A stretch of DNA of 40,317 nt from CALGFH01 sp036003705 (GTDB lineage: Bacteria > Actinomycetota > CALGFH01). Below are positions 1-7,690 of the stretch, piece after piece (the first letter of the stretch is position 1; every line of letters begins with the position of its first letter). The DNA is taken from contig DASYSE010000118.1 in assembly GCA_036003705.1 (NCBI GenBank), forward strand, positions 1-40,317. The letters are read 5' to 3'. The position numbers were made by a program, and so were the translations under genes. Below the pieces are notes generated by a model. The model did no database searches and had not been told where the DNA came from. It saw only the letters and a list, made by a program, of their open reading frames with translations.

Positions 1-286
1 ACGGTATGAGGTCCAACCCGACCGGACGCAGGAGGCGATCGATGCCTTCCATGGCGCCGTTGCCCAGCTCGAGGGGACGCAGGGCCTCGAGGGTGGCTAC
101 GTGCTCGTGGACCACGAGGACGGCGCGATCATGTCGATGACGCTGTGGGAGAACCGCATGGCGCTGGACGAAAGCGAGCGCAAGGCCGCAGGCTTGCGGC
201 AGGACGCCGCCAAGCAGGTCGACGGCAGGGTCGTTTCTGTGCAGTCCCTCGACGTCGCGATCGAGATCGGCGCAGCAGTCCGCTAG
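1..286 (+). CDS. antibiotic biosynthesis monooxygenase-like (ABM fold) protein, 3' part
   Basis: Only the C-terminal 94 or so residues are in the window; the gene enters from the left edge in frame 2 and stops with TAG at 284-286. The visible part starts RYEVQPDRTQEAIDAFHG and contains VLVDHEDGAIMSMTLWEN. This helix, then a strand ending in a W-E-N/S turn, resembles the ferredoxin-like ABM/EthD fold. Members are small dimeric monooxygenases or heme/quinone-binding proteins, but the fold alone does not give a substrate. It converges with the DUF1326 gene 43 bp downstream. Codon use is slightly less GC-extreme than the rest of the window. The function is inferred from pattern only. Confidence 0.55.
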   Translation, partial: RYEVQPDRTQEAIDAFHGAVAQLEGTQGLEGGYVLVDHEDGAIMSMTLWENRMALDESERKAAGLRQDAAKQVDGRVVSVQSLDVAIEIGAAVR

Positions 287-329
287 GGGAGACCATGGTT
301 TTGCGTCAGCGCGCGGCCCGCGACGACGA

Positions 330-941
330 TCAAGCGTTCGTGTAATCGAACTGCGAGAACACGCAGTGCCGTCGCGAGAGATCCCAGCTCATCTCGGGGA
401 GGTCTATCTGGAACCTCTCGCTTTGTGCGATCTCGCCGTCGCGCCAGATGAAGCCGGTGGACTTGACGATGCGCACGTCGTTCTCCGCGCCCGAGACGGG
501 GTTCGTCAGCGGCGTCATCTGATTCTCGGTCACGCCTTCGACCGCGACGCGTGAGCGCTTGCCGTCGAGCGTAATGTCGACTGACGCGCGCTCGACCGCG
601 GTCGTATCGGCGAGCGTCGAGTTGAAGATCTCGAAGAGGCCGTAGCCCTCCTCCCCCCGCCAGATCCGCGCGAGCGCCCCGAATTGCTCGTCGCCGGCGG
701 CGTCGATGTACGCGTGCCCGCGGCCGCCTCTCTCGTGGATCGGGCCCGGCCACCAGAGCGCCCACGTGACCTTCGCGCCGGCCAGGTCGACGCTGTCGCG
801 GCTGCCCTGCTCGATCACGTGGCTGATCACGGCCTGGCAGTTGCCCTCGGGCGAGCTCGGGATGCCGCGGAAGTTGCAGCCACAGCCCGGGTCGCAGTTG
901 CAGAACTCGAGGTAGGTGCCGCTGATCCGCCAGTCCGCCAC
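330..941 (-). CDS. DUF1326 domain-containing protein
   Basis: About 203 residues. The N-terminus carries the DUF1326 signature: W-x-I-x-G-x-Y-x-E-x-CNCDPGCGC, followed by a proline-containing P-S-S-P-E-G-N-C stretch. The cluster of five cysteines looks metal- or thiol-reactive, but the family's biochemical role is not established. I chose the start at GTG 941 (TTG 944 is adjacent) because a GGAG lies upstream and the protein then begins just before the conserved tryptophan at the usual family length. The longer reading frame to a TTG at 1010 would run into the ribosome-binding site of the divergent gene at 1025. DUF1326 genes often neighbour DUF2182 membrane proteins; none is visible here. 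The 83 bp to the next gene should hold divergent promoters. Confidence 0.8.
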   Translation of the reverse strand: MADWRISGTYLEFCNCDPGCGCNFRGIPSSPEGNCQAVISHVIEQGSRDSVDLAGAKVTWALWWPGPIHERGGRGHAYIDAAGDEQFGALARIWRGEEGYGLFEIFNSTLADTTAVERASVDITLDGKRSRVAVEGVTENQMTPLTNPVSGAENDVRIVKSTGFIWRDGEIAQSERFQIDLPEMSWDLSRRHCVFSQFDYTNA

Positions 942-1024
942 CAACCGATTATGTCGCTCCGCCTCATCGCGTTTCCACGTCCGGTGTGCCGGGTATGTCC
1001 ATTCGCACAAGAGGAGGGGTACTC

Positions 1025-1654
1025 ATGCCTACATGGGCTTGGATCATCATCGTCGTGGTCGCGGCAGTGATTGTGCTGGCGGCGATCGCGGCCTGGATGC
1101 AGCAGAGAAGGAGATCGCAGCTGCAGGACCGGTTCGGCTCGGAGTACGACCACACGGTCTCGGAGCGCGGTGAGCGCCGGGCGGCGGAGAAGGAACTGGC
1201 CGACCGCGAGCGCAAGCGGGAAAGGCTCGACATCGTGCCGCTGTCCCCGGAGGCCCAGGCGAGGTACTCGGCCTCGTGGCAGGGCGTGCAGGGTCATTTC
1301 GTCGACGACCCGGTCGGCGCGGTGAACGAGGCCGATCGCCTCGTCACGGACGTTATGCGCGACCGGGGCTACCCGATCGACGACTTCGAGCAGCGGGCCA
1401 ACGACATCTCCGTCGACCACCCCCAGGTGGTGGACGACTACCGGGCCGCACACGCCATCGCCGCCGCCAACGACCGTTCCGAGGCCAGCACCGAGGATCT
1501 GCGCCAGGCCCTTGTGCATTACCGCTCGCTGTTCGAGGAGCTGCTCGAGGACCGCCAAGGCGCCCACGACGACGCCGACGGGAGCGAGGCCGAGGCGGCC
1601 CGAAGGGCCGACGATGGCCGCCACCCCGACCGCTCGACCGAGGAGGCACGATGA
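1025..1654 (+). CDS. membrane-anchored protein with a conserved actinobacterial C-terminal domain
   Basis: 209 residues. ATG 1025 follows a strong GAGGAGGGG at 1010-1018. A single N-terminal membrane segment (about residues 5-23) is followed by a highly charged, probably coiled-coil stretch (35-70). A conserved helical region then begins near LSPEAQARY and includes Q-x2-HFVDDP-x2-AV-x2-AD-x-LV-x-DVM and ends STEDLRQAL-x-HYRSLFEEL. The same FVD-P...STE-LR-AL-YR pattern ends the next protein, so the two are paralogues in this domain only. Similar proteins are widespread in actinobacteria, with no function I can name. The stop overlaps the next start (ATGA at 1651-1654), so the two are translationally coupled. 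The likely topology is a short outside or membrane anchor and a cytoplasmic domain. Confidence 0.75.
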   Translation: MPTWAWIIIVVVAAVIVLAAIAAWMQQRRRSQLQDRFGSEYDHTVSERGERRAAEKELADRERKRERLDIVPLSPEAQARYSASWQGVQGHFVDDPVGAVNEADRLVTDVMRDRGYPIDDFEQRANDISVDHPQVVDDYRAAHAIAAANDRSEASTEDLRQALVHYRSLFEELLEDRQGAHDDADGSEAEAARRADDGRHPDRSTEEAR

Positions 1655-2496
1655 CGGAACGCTACGGGTCCGGTTACAGCGACCAGGGCGGCCAGCGGCC
1701 GTCGGGCCGCGGGGCGGTCACCGAACGGCTGGCCAGGCAGGAGCATGGCGGCGACGAGATCGATCTCACCGACGAGCCGTGGGACGAGGCAGCCCGGCGC
1801 GACGAGGCCGAGGACACGGCCAGCCCGGCCGCCAGAGCCGACGAGGCCGAGGATGCGGTCGCCAGCCCGGCCGCCAGACCCGACGAGGACCTGGTGAGCG
1901 AACGGGAGATGTCGGGCGCGTTCGAGCCGGCGGCACCGACCACCGACCCGGCCGCCACCCAGCCGGGTTCCGCGTCCATCTTCGACGCCGGCGAGCGGGC
2001 CAAGCAGGAGGACCAGAACCGCACCGGTTACGAACCGGCACTGGCCGACGTCGTCCCAGCCGGCGACGCCTCGCCCGACGTTGCCGGGGAGGACAGTCGG
2101 GGTGCCGACGCCGTCCCAGCCGGCGACGTCACGCCGGAGGTCGCCGCGGAGGAGAGCCGTGCCGAGGTGCCTGAGCCCACCCTGGCGCCGGTTGGCGTGC
2201 CGGCCGGGCCGTCGTCCGCCGCGGTGATGTCTGGGTCCCTGCTCGGCTCGCTTGACGCCGGCGACATCCGCAGCCGGTTCCTCGACATCCAGGCCGGGTT
2301 CGTCGACGAGCCCAGGCAGGCGGTCGAGGCCGCCGGCCGCTTCGTCGACGACCTCGTGCAGCAGGTGACCGACGCCCTCCAGGGCCAGCGCCACCAGCTC
2401 ACCGGCACCACGGCCGAGGGATCGACCGAGGAGCTGCGCCTGGCCCTTCGCGCCTACCGGCAGTTCGTCGACCGCCTGCTGGGCCTGGCGGGCTGA
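1651..2496 (+). CDS. acidic repeat-containing protein sharing its C-terminal domain with the upstream gene
   Basis: 281 residues, with AGGAGG at 1641-1646 and start ATG 1651 overlapping the upstream stop. The N-terminal two thirds is acidic, alanine/proline-rich and probably disordered. It contains two in-frame duplications: DEAED-x-ASPAAR units at 1801-1881 and VPAGD-x2-P-(D/E)-VA units of about 57 bp near 2047-2160. The last 75 residues (RSRFLDIQAGFVDEP...STEELRLALRAYRQFVDRLL) match the domain of the preceding membrane protein. There is no signal peptide or membrane segment. The pairing of one membrane-tethered and one soluble copy suggests the domains interact, but that is inference. No enzyme motif is visible. 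Confidence 0.7.
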   Translation: MTERYGSGYSDQGGQRPSGRGAVTERLARQEHGGDEIDLTDEPWDEAARRDEAEDTASPAARADEAEDAVASPAARPDEDLVSEREMSGAFEPAAPTTDPAATQPGSASIFDAGERAKQEDQNRTGYEPALADVVPAGDASPDVAGEDSRGADAVPAGDVTPEVAAEESRAEVPEPTLAPVGVPAGPSSAAVMSGSLLGSLDAGDIRSRFLDIQAGFVDEPRQAVEAAGRFVDDLVQQVTDALQGQRHQLTGTTAEGSTEELRLALRAYRQFVDRLLGLAG

Positions 2497-2502
2497 GCGG
2501 TC

Positions 2503-2531
2503 TTGCCCGTCACGCGGGCCGTGGCTATCGT
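2503..2531 (+). promoter_or_regulatory. promoter of the TPP riboswitch / cytX transcript
   Basis: A TTGCCC hexamer (2503-2508), a 17-bp spacer and TATCGT (2526-2531) fit a housekeeping actinobacterial promoter. The predicted start, about 2538, lies just ahead of the riboswitch. The -10 falls in the loop of an imperfect GC-rich inverted repeat (about 2516-2543) that may also serve as an end signal for the upstream gene. Confidence 0.5.
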
Positions 2532-2555
2532 GGCCACGGGCCTTCGACGTAGGCG

Positions 2556-2645
2556 CCCAGGGGAGCCCGGCGAACCGGGCTGAGAGGCCGGCTGCACGGT
2601 CGGCGACCCTTCGAACCTGATCCGGTTAGTACCGGCGAAGGGAGC
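2556..2645 (+). ncRNA. TPP riboswitch (THI element)
   Basis: The conserved blocks are all present in order: GGGGAGCCC, then CTGAGAGG, then ACCCTTCGAACCTGATC, then GGTTAGTACCGGCGAAGGGA. CTGAGA is the pyrimidine-sensing core and GCGAAGGGA closes the pyrophosphate arm. The element ends 5-6 nt before the ATG at 2651. Its terminal AAGGGAG is the only plausible Shine-Dalgarno sequence, and it pairs with the ACCCTT block. Ligand binding would therefore hide the ribosome-binding site directly, which indicates control of translation initiation. TPP should repress the transporter gene. Confidence 0.95.
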
Positions 2646-2650
2646 GCGGT

Positions 2651-4039
2651 ATGGCAGCCAGCCAACGATCTGCCCGCATCCAGCGAGCCCCCGAATGGGG
2701 GATCGAGCCCGTCCCGCCCGAGCTGCGGCGGCTCGGCTTCCTCGACCAAGCCGTGCTCTGGGGCAACCTCGGCGTCAGCCTGCTGGTGCTGGTTGCCGGC
2801 GCGCTGCTGGTTCCGGCCCTCGGCCTGTGGCCGGCCCTGGCGGCGACGGTGGTCGGCGCCGCCATCGGCAACGCCCTGCTCGGGCTGGCCGCCGTGCCGG
2901 CCGCCGAGACCGGCGTGCCGGCCATGGTCCTGTACCGGGCTCCGCTCGGGGTCCGCGGGTCGCTGGTCCCCACCGCCTGCAACGTCGTCCAGAACCTCGG
3001 CTGGGCCACCTTCGAGCTGTTCGTGATCGCCACCGCCGCCACCGCCATCTCCGAGCGGGTGCTCGGGTTCGGCGGCCGGCCCCTGTGGGTGCTGGTCTTC
3101 GGGCTGGTCGCCACCGCCATGGCCGTTGCCGGGCCGCTGACCGTGCTGCGCCGGTGGCTGGAGCGGTTCGCGATCTGGGCGGTGCTCGCCTCCACCGCCT
3201 ACCTCACCTGGTATGCGCTGGCCCGCTTCGACCTCGGCCGGCTTGCCGACCAGCCCGGCCAGGGCGGGCTCTCCTTCTGGGCCGGGGTCGACCTGGCCAT
3301 CGCCCTGCCGATCTCCTGGGTGCCGCTGGTCGCCGACTACGCCCGCTTCGGCCGCTCGGCCGGCGCCACCTTCTGGGGAACCGGCATCGGCTACCTCCTG
3401 GCTCAGGTCTGGTTCTTCGCCCTCGGCGTCCTGTTCCTGCTCGGCATCGGCCAGGGCGACGTGATCGCGGCCGTGCTCGCCGTCCCGGTGGGGCTGCTGG
3501 CCATGGCCGTGCTGGTGGTCGACGAGACCGACGAGGTGTTCGCCAACCTGTACTCGGCGGGGGTGAGCCTGAAGAACGCCGCCCCCCGGCTGCCCGGCCG
3601 CCGCGTCGTCCTCGCCTTCGGCGCGGTCGCCACCCTGCTGGCGATCCTGGTCGACGACCTGGCCCGCTACGAGAACTTCCTGTTCCTGCTCGGGGCGCTG
3701 TTCGTCCCCCTGTTCGGGGTGCTGGCGGCCGACTGGTACGTACTGGCCCGCCGCCGCTACGACGTCGACGCCATGTACCGGGCCGACGGTCCCTACCGGG
3801 GGGTGCGCTGGCTGGCGATGCTGGTCTGGCTGCTCGGGTTCCTTGTCTACAACTGGATCAACCCGGGCACGGTGACCGCCTGGGTGTCGCTGGTCGAGGG
3901 CCTGCTCGGCGGCCTGCTCAACCTGCCCTTCCCGCTGTCGGCCCGGCTGCCGTGGCTGGGCGCCTCGGTCCCGGCGTTCCTGGTCGCCTTCCTGGCTATG
4001 CTGGCGGTCGGCCGCCGGAGGGGGAGGGAGGGGACGTGA
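2651..4039 (+). CDS. cytX: CytX-type NCS1 permease, putative hydroxymethylpyrimidine transporter
   Basis: 462 residues with about twelve hydrophobic segments, the length and topology of the NCS1 (nucleobase:cation symporter-1) family. The N-terminus PEWGIEPVPPELRRLGFLD precedes the first helix, as in family members. The TPP riboswitch immediately upstream is the main evidence for substrate: NCS1 permeases under THI elements are the CytX group, predicted to import hydroxymethylpyrimidine or a related thiamine precursor for salvage. A charged motif VVDETDEVFANLYSAGVSL sits mid-protein. The stop TGA overlaps the GTG of the next gene. The substrate is inferred from regulation, not from binding-site residues. 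Confidence 0.88.
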   Translation: MAASQRSARIQRAPEWGIEPVPPELRRLGFLDQAVLWGNLGVSLLVLVAGALLVPALGLWPALAATVVGAAIGNALLGLAAVPAAETGVPAMVLYRAPLGVRGSLVPTACNVVQNLGWATFELFVIATAATAISERVLGFGGRPLWVLVFGLVATAMAVAGPLTVLRRWLERFAIWAVLASTAYLTWYALARFDLGRLADQPGQGGLSFWAGVDLAIALPISWVPLVADYARFGRSAGATFWGTGIGYLLAQVWFFALGVLFLLGIGQGDVIAAVLAVPVGLLAMAVLVVDETDEVFANLYSAGVSLKNAAPRLPGRRVVLAFGAVATLLAILVDDLARYENFLFLLGALFVPLFGVLAADWYVLARRRYDVDAMYRADGPYRGVRWLAMLVWLLGFLVYNWINPGTVTAWVSLVEGLLGGLLNLPFPLSARLPWLGASVPAFLVAFLAMLAVGRRRGREGT

Positions 4040-4716
4040 CGACCACGTTCGCGGGGATGCCGGACGAAGGGCTTGCGTTTCTGGAGGACCTGGAGGAGCG
4101 CAACACCAAGGAGTTCTTCGACGCCCACAAGGGGGTCTTCCAGGAGCAGGTCCAGGCGCCGTTCATCGCGCTGGTCGAGGCCGCCGCCACCCGGCTGCGC
4201 CGCAGCGCCCCGGACCTCGGGAAGCCGAAGGTGTTCCGGATCTACCGCGACCTGCGCTTCAGCAAGGACAAGACCCCCTACAAGACGTCGATGAGCGCCT
4301 CGGTGCCACACCGGCCTCGCGGCGAGGGGGACGGCCGCGGCGTGGACACCGGCTACTACGTGAACGTCGGCCCGCGCGGGCTGTACGTCGCCGCCGGCGT
4401 GTACCACCCGGGCCGGCCGGAGCTGGAGCGGCTGCGGGCCGCCATCGCCGACCCCGGCACCGGCGGGGAGCTCGACGCCGTCCTGCGCCCGGCCGCCGGC
4501 AAGGGTCTTGAGCCGTGGCTGGACCCGTTGCAGCGGATGCCCAGGCCATGGCCGGCCGACCACCCACGAGCCGACCTGCTCCGGGCCCGCTCCCTGATCC
4601 TCAACCGCCAGCATGAACGCGCCCCCTGGCTGCTGACCGCCGAGCTGCTCGACCGCCTGGTCGCCGACTGGCGAGCCATGGTCCCGTTCAACCGCTGGTT
4701 CGAGCGCGTGCCCTGA
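4036..4716 (+). CDS. DUF2461 family protein (TIGR02453)
   Basis: 226 residues. GTG 4036 overlaps the cytX stop (GTGA) and is preceded by a purine-rich GGAGGGGGAGGGAGGGGAC tract. The family pattern is clear: FLEDLEERNTKEFFDAHK at the N-terminus, then KVFRIYRDLRFSKDKTPYKTS and a GYYVNVGPRGLYVAAGVYHP strand pair. The C-terminus ends in the usual helical segment with P-F-N-R-W-F. DUF2461 proteins are widespread and functionally uncharacterised; no catalytic motif is known to me. Coupling to a thiamine-regulated permease gene means TPP could also lower its expression. This may be a chance operon arrangement rather than a thiamine role. Confidence 0.9.
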   Translation: MTTTFAGMPDEGLAFLEDLEERNTKEFFDAHKGVFQEQVQAPFIALVEAAATRLRRSAPDLGKPKVFRIYRDLRFSKDKTPYKTSMSASVPHRPRGEGDGRGVDTGYYVNVGPRGLYVAAGVYHPGRPELERLRAAIADPGTGGELDAVLRPAAGKGLEPWLDPLQRMPRPWPADHPRADLLRARSLILNRQHERAPWLLTAELLDRLVADWRAMVPFNRWFERVP

Positions 4717-4737
4717 CGACAGGTCACCACGCGGGAT

Positions 4738-4891
4738 CGGCGTGGCGGCAGCCGCCTGGGACCAGCCTTGGGCCGACGAACACCAGCAGCACGGCCGGGC
4801 CAGCGCGCCGGCGGCAGGACCCGACGCGGCGGCGTGGCTTCCGCCGCCTCAGACCAGCCTTGGGCCGACGAACACCAGCAGCACGGCCGGG
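4738..4891. repeat. tandem duplication, 92-bp period, at the 3' end of the cupin gene
   Basis: Positions 4760-4799 and 4852-4891 are identical over 40 bp, and weaker identity extends left to 4738/4830. The right copy encodes the last 13 codons and stop of the cupin. The left copy is a relic downstream in which the stop codon position is changed. The simplest reading is a recent local duplication. Confidence 0.85.
4828..4847 (-). terminator. hairpin directly after the cupin stop
   Basis: GGCGGCG and CGCCGCC arms with a short loop lie one base downstream of the TGA of the minus-strand cupin gene. There is no T tract, as is common in high-GC actinobacteria. A similar smaller GGCGGC/GCCGCC dyad sits at 4744-4756 in the other duplicate. 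Termination is inferred from position. Confidence 0.35.
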
Positions 4892-5169
4892 TCGGGACCG
4901 AGGTTCTTGAGGGCGTGCTTGGAGCCGGCCGGGGCCAGGACGGCCTCGTACTGGCCGGCCTCGGCGGTGTCGTCGTCCACCCGGACCAGCACCCGGCCGG
5001 CCAGCACCAGCAGCACCTTGTCCGACCCCTCGTGGACATGCAGCAGCTGCTCCTGCCCCGGGTCGAGGCAGTACAGGTCGGTCAGGGTGCGATCGGTCTC
5101 GAACACCCGGTGCTTGGCCATGCGCCGTTGATCGAACGCGATCAGCTCGGCCAGCCTGGTTCGCTCCAT
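4849..5169 (-). CDS. small single-domain cupin protein
   Basis: 106 residues, a minimal cupin barrel. Motif 1 reads G-x5-LHVHEGSDKVLLVLAGRV, giving two His and one Glu as metal ligands. Motif 2 (LAPAGSKHALKNLG) supplies the last histidine. The start ATG has GGGGAA 5 nt upstream. Cupins of this size include isomerases, dioxygenases and sugar- or thiol-binding proteins, so the reaction cannot be named. The gene is divergent from pepA and not obviously in an operon. Its final 40 bp are duplicated just downstream of the stop. Confidence 0.8.
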   Translation of the reverse strand: MERTRLAELIAFDQRRMAKHRVFETDRTLTDLYCLDPGQEQLLHVHEGSDKVLLVLAGRVLVRVDDDTAEAGQYEAVLAPAGSKHALKNLGPDPAVLLVFVGPRLV

Positions 5170-5256
5170 CGGTTCCCCGTTCCTCGAGGCGGTCTCACCA
5201 TCTAGGACAGATCTCGCGACTGCGTTGGGGGTCCGCGTCGGCCGGACAGAGCAGGC

Positions 5257-5262
5257 TAGACT
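5257..5262 (+). promoter_or_regulatory. -10 element of pepA
   Basis: TAGACT fits the actinobacterial TANNNT -10 and would start transcription near 5269. This leaves a 26-nt leader that contains the pepA ribosome-binding site. No clear -35 is visible. Confidence 0.35.
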
Positions 5263-5294
5263 GGCCGCCCCCGTCCGTGCACGTTGGAGGCTCC

Positions 5295-6824
5295 ATGAAG
5301 GTCACGCTCGCCAAGGCCGACGCGGTCACCGCCAAGGCAGATCTGCTCGCCGTGCCGGTGTTCGCCGGGCCGGAGCTGGGCCCGGGGGCCGAGGAGGCGG
5401 TGGCCGCCCTCGGCGCGCCGGTGGCGCCGCTGCTCGAGGCCCGCGGGTTCACCGGCAAGGTCGGCGAGACGGCCGCCCTGCCGACGCTCGGCCGCCTGCC
5501 GGCCACCGTGCTGCTGCTGGTCGGGGTGGGGGAGCGGGCCAAGGTGGACGCCGAGGCTCTCCGCCGGGCCGCCGCGGCCGTGGTGCGCCAGGGCCGCGGG
5601 AGCCGCAAGGCCGTCACCACGCTGCCCCAGGCGCTCCCCGCCGACCCGGCAGGCGCCGTGCGGGCGGTGACCGAGGGGGCGCTGCTGGCCGCCTACCGGT
5701 TCGACAAGTACAAGAAGGCCAAGGCCGACGGGGCCAAGCCAGCCGCCGAGCTGGCCGCTCTCGCCATGGTGGCCGCGGGAGCCACGGGCCGGGGGTCCGG
5801 AGGGCGGGCCGGGCTGGCCGGCGCCCTTGCCGCCGGCCAGGCCAGGGCCACGGCCACCAACCTGGCAAGGGACCTGTCCAACGAGCCGGCCAACGCCCTG
5901 CACCCGGCCGACCTGGCCGCCGCCGCCCGCAGGCTGCTGGCCGGCAAGGGCGTGACCGTGAAGGTCAAGGAGGAGAAGGAGCTGGCCAAGGAGGGCTTCG
6001 GTGGCATCATCGGGGTCGGTCAGGGCGCCGAGCACCCGCCGCGCCTGGTTGAGCTGCGCTACCGGCCGGCGCTGAGCAGGAGCCGGGGGGCGGCCGGCGA
6101 GGTGGTCCTGATCGGCAAGGGCATCACCTTCGACTCGGGCGGGCTGTCGCTCAAACCGGCCGACTCGATGAAGACCATGAAGACCGACATGTCGGGGGCG
6201 GCGGCGGTCCTTGCCGCCATGAGCGTCCTCGCCGAGCTCGACGTCAAGGTCGGCGTCACCGGCTATCTCGCCTCGGCCGAGAACATGCCTTCGGGCAGTG
6301 CCACCCGCCCGGGCGACGTGCTGACCATGAAGAACGGCAAGACCGTCGAGGTGCTGAACACCGACGCCGAGGGGCGGCTGGTGATGGCCGACGCGCTCGC
6401 CCTCGGCGCCGAGGCCAAGCCGGACGCGATCATCGACGTTGCGACGCTCACCGGCGCCTGCGCGGTCGCCCTCGGCAACCGCTACACCGGGCTGATGGCC
6501 AACGACGACGCGCTGGCCGCCGAGCTGCTGGACGCCGCCGCCGAGGCCGGCGAGCCGACCTGGCGCCTGCCCCTGCCGCCCGAGTACCACAAGGACATCG
6601 AGAGCGACCTCGCCGACCTCAAGAACGTCGGCGACCGCTACGGCGGTGCCCTGGTCGCCGGCCTGTTCCTCCAGGAGTTCGTCGACGGCCGGCCCTGGGT
6701 GCATCTCGACATCGCCGGCCCGGCCAGGGCCGAGTCCGAGGACGGCTACCTGGGCAAGGGCTCCACCGGGGTGAGCGTCCGCACCCTGCTCTCCTGGCTC
6801 GAACGCCGCGGCGCCGCCGGCTGA
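5295..6824 (+). CDS. pepA: leucyl aminopeptidase (M17 family)
   Basis: 509 residues, the usual length. The C-terminal catalytic domain holds the two-metal site: VLIGKGITFDSGG (Lys275, Asp280), MKTDMSGAA (Asp298) and NTDAEGRL (Asp357, Glu359 and the bicarbonate-binding Arg361). The N-terminal domain (about 1-165) is the divergent macro-like region. The enzyme removes N-terminal leucine and other residues from peptides in the cytosol as a hexamer and takes part in protein turnover. ATG 5295 was chosen over an in-frame upstream start at 5277 because TTGGAGG (5284-5290) is correctly spaced only for 5295. The gene is divergent from the cupin. All catalytic residues are intact. Confidence 0.96.
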   Translation: MKVTLAKADAVTAKADLLAVPVFAGPELGPGAEEAVAALGAPVAPLLEARGFTGKVGETAALPTLGRLPATVLLLVGVGERAKVDAEALRRAAAAVVRQGRGSRKAVTTLPQALPADPAGAVRAVTEGALLAAYRFDKYKKAKADGAKPAAELAALAMVAAGATGRGSGGRAGLAGALAAGQARATATNLARDLSNEPANALHPADLAAAARRLLAGKGVTVKVKEEKELAKEGFGGIIGVGQGAEHPPRLVELRYRPALSRSRGAAGEVVLIGKGITFDSGGLSLKPADSMKTMKTDMSGAAAVLAAMSVLAELDVKVGVTGYLASAENMPSGSATRPGDVLTMKNGKTVEVLNTDAEGRLVMADALALGAEAKPDAIIDVATLTGACAVALGNRYTGLMANDDALAAELLDAAAEAGEPTWRLPLPPEYHKDIESDLADLKNVGDRYGGALVAGLFLQEFVDGRPWVHLDIAGPARAESEDGYLGKGSTGVSVRTLLSWLERRGAAG

Positions 6825-6844
6825 TCACGCCGACCGGACCGGCC

Positions 6845-7603
6845 GTGCTCCACGGGCAGGTCGCCTGGTGGGCTGGGTGGGCCCTGCTGCGGGCATCCGC
6901 CGGCCGCCGCGCCTTCACGCTGCCGCCCTCCGGCCCGGCGGCCGCGGTCCACCTGACCACCGTCGTCCGGCTGCCCGCCGAGATCACGGCCGCGCTGGCC
7001 CCGGCCCTGGACCGGCTCCGGGCCGTCGGGCCGCTGCACCACTACTACCCGCCGGCGGCCATGCACCTGACCGTCCAGAACCTCGACCCGCTGGGCGTGA
7101 ACGGCGACCACATCACCGGCCTGGGTGTCGACCGCGACACCACGACGATGCCGGGTGTCGACGGCGACCCCGCCCCGCTGCTGGCCGAGGTGCGGGGGCT
7201 GGTCGGCGCCCACCCGCCATTCCAGGTGGCCGTTCGTGGCCTCGGTGCCGCGCCGGCCACGGTCTTCGCCCTTGCCTTCCCCGACGACCCGACCCTTCGG
7301 TCGCTCCGGGCCGAGCTGGCCGGCCTGCTGGCCGGCAAGCGCCTCGGACGAGTCCCGTCCGGGACGGAGCGGCGCCGCCTCGGGCGCGGGTCCGGGTCGC
7401 GCCGCGCCCTCGGCCACGCCAACCTGGTCCGGTTCTCCGGCCCCGTCACCGCCGCGTTCCTGTCCGAGCTGGCCCGACTGCGCCGGCAGGACTTCGGCTG
7501 CTTCGCCGTCGGCGAGGTGGAGCTGGTCCGCACCGACCGGTTCCTGTCTCCGGAGGGCACCACCGTGCTCGAGAGGATCCGGTTGACCGGGCGGTCCGAC
7601 TAA
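6845..7603 (+). CDS. 2H phosphoesterase-like (LigT/2'-5' RNA ligase superfamily) protein
   Basis: 252 residues, starting at a GTG with a weak ribosome-binding site 20 bp after pepA. Two histidine motifs frame a two-lobed protein. MHLTVQNL (near residue 75) is a standard H-x-T-x. HANLVRF (near 195) is the second motif, but with asparagine in place of threonine or serine. 2H proteins hydrolyse cyclic phosphates or ligate 2'-5' RNA ends. The changed second motif leaves activity uncertain. A glycine/aspartate-rich linker (about 85-110) contains near-repeats of G-V-D-x-D. It may be cotranscribed with pepA. Confidence 0.6.
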   Translation: MLHGQVAWWAGWALLRASAGRRAFTLPPSGPAAAVHLTTVVRLPAEITAALAPALDRLRAVGPLHHYYPPAAMHLTVQNLDPLGVNGDHITGLGVDRDTTTMPGVDGDPAPLLAEVRGLVGAHPPFQVAVRGLGAAPATVFALAFPDDPTLRSLRAELAGLLAGKRLGRVPSGTERRRLGRGSGSRRALGHANLVRFSGPVTAAFLSELARLRRQDFGCFAVGEVELVRTDRFLSPEGTTVLERIRLTGRSD

Positions 7604-7690
7604 GCAGCAGCTCAGAAGTCCTGCACGTAACTCAAGGCGGCGACCAGGAAGTACTCGCGGGGTTACGGCCAAGACTTCTGGTGACCTGCT

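Noticed and set aside
1519..2394. 291-codon minus-strand frame opposite the acidic repeat protein
   Set aside because: Mirror frame of an Ala/Glu/Asp repeat region; no start signal.
5256..6704. 482-codon minus-strand frame opposite pepA
   Set aside because: Product is Gly/Gln/Val-rich with no family pattern. The plus strand encodes an intact M17 peptidase.
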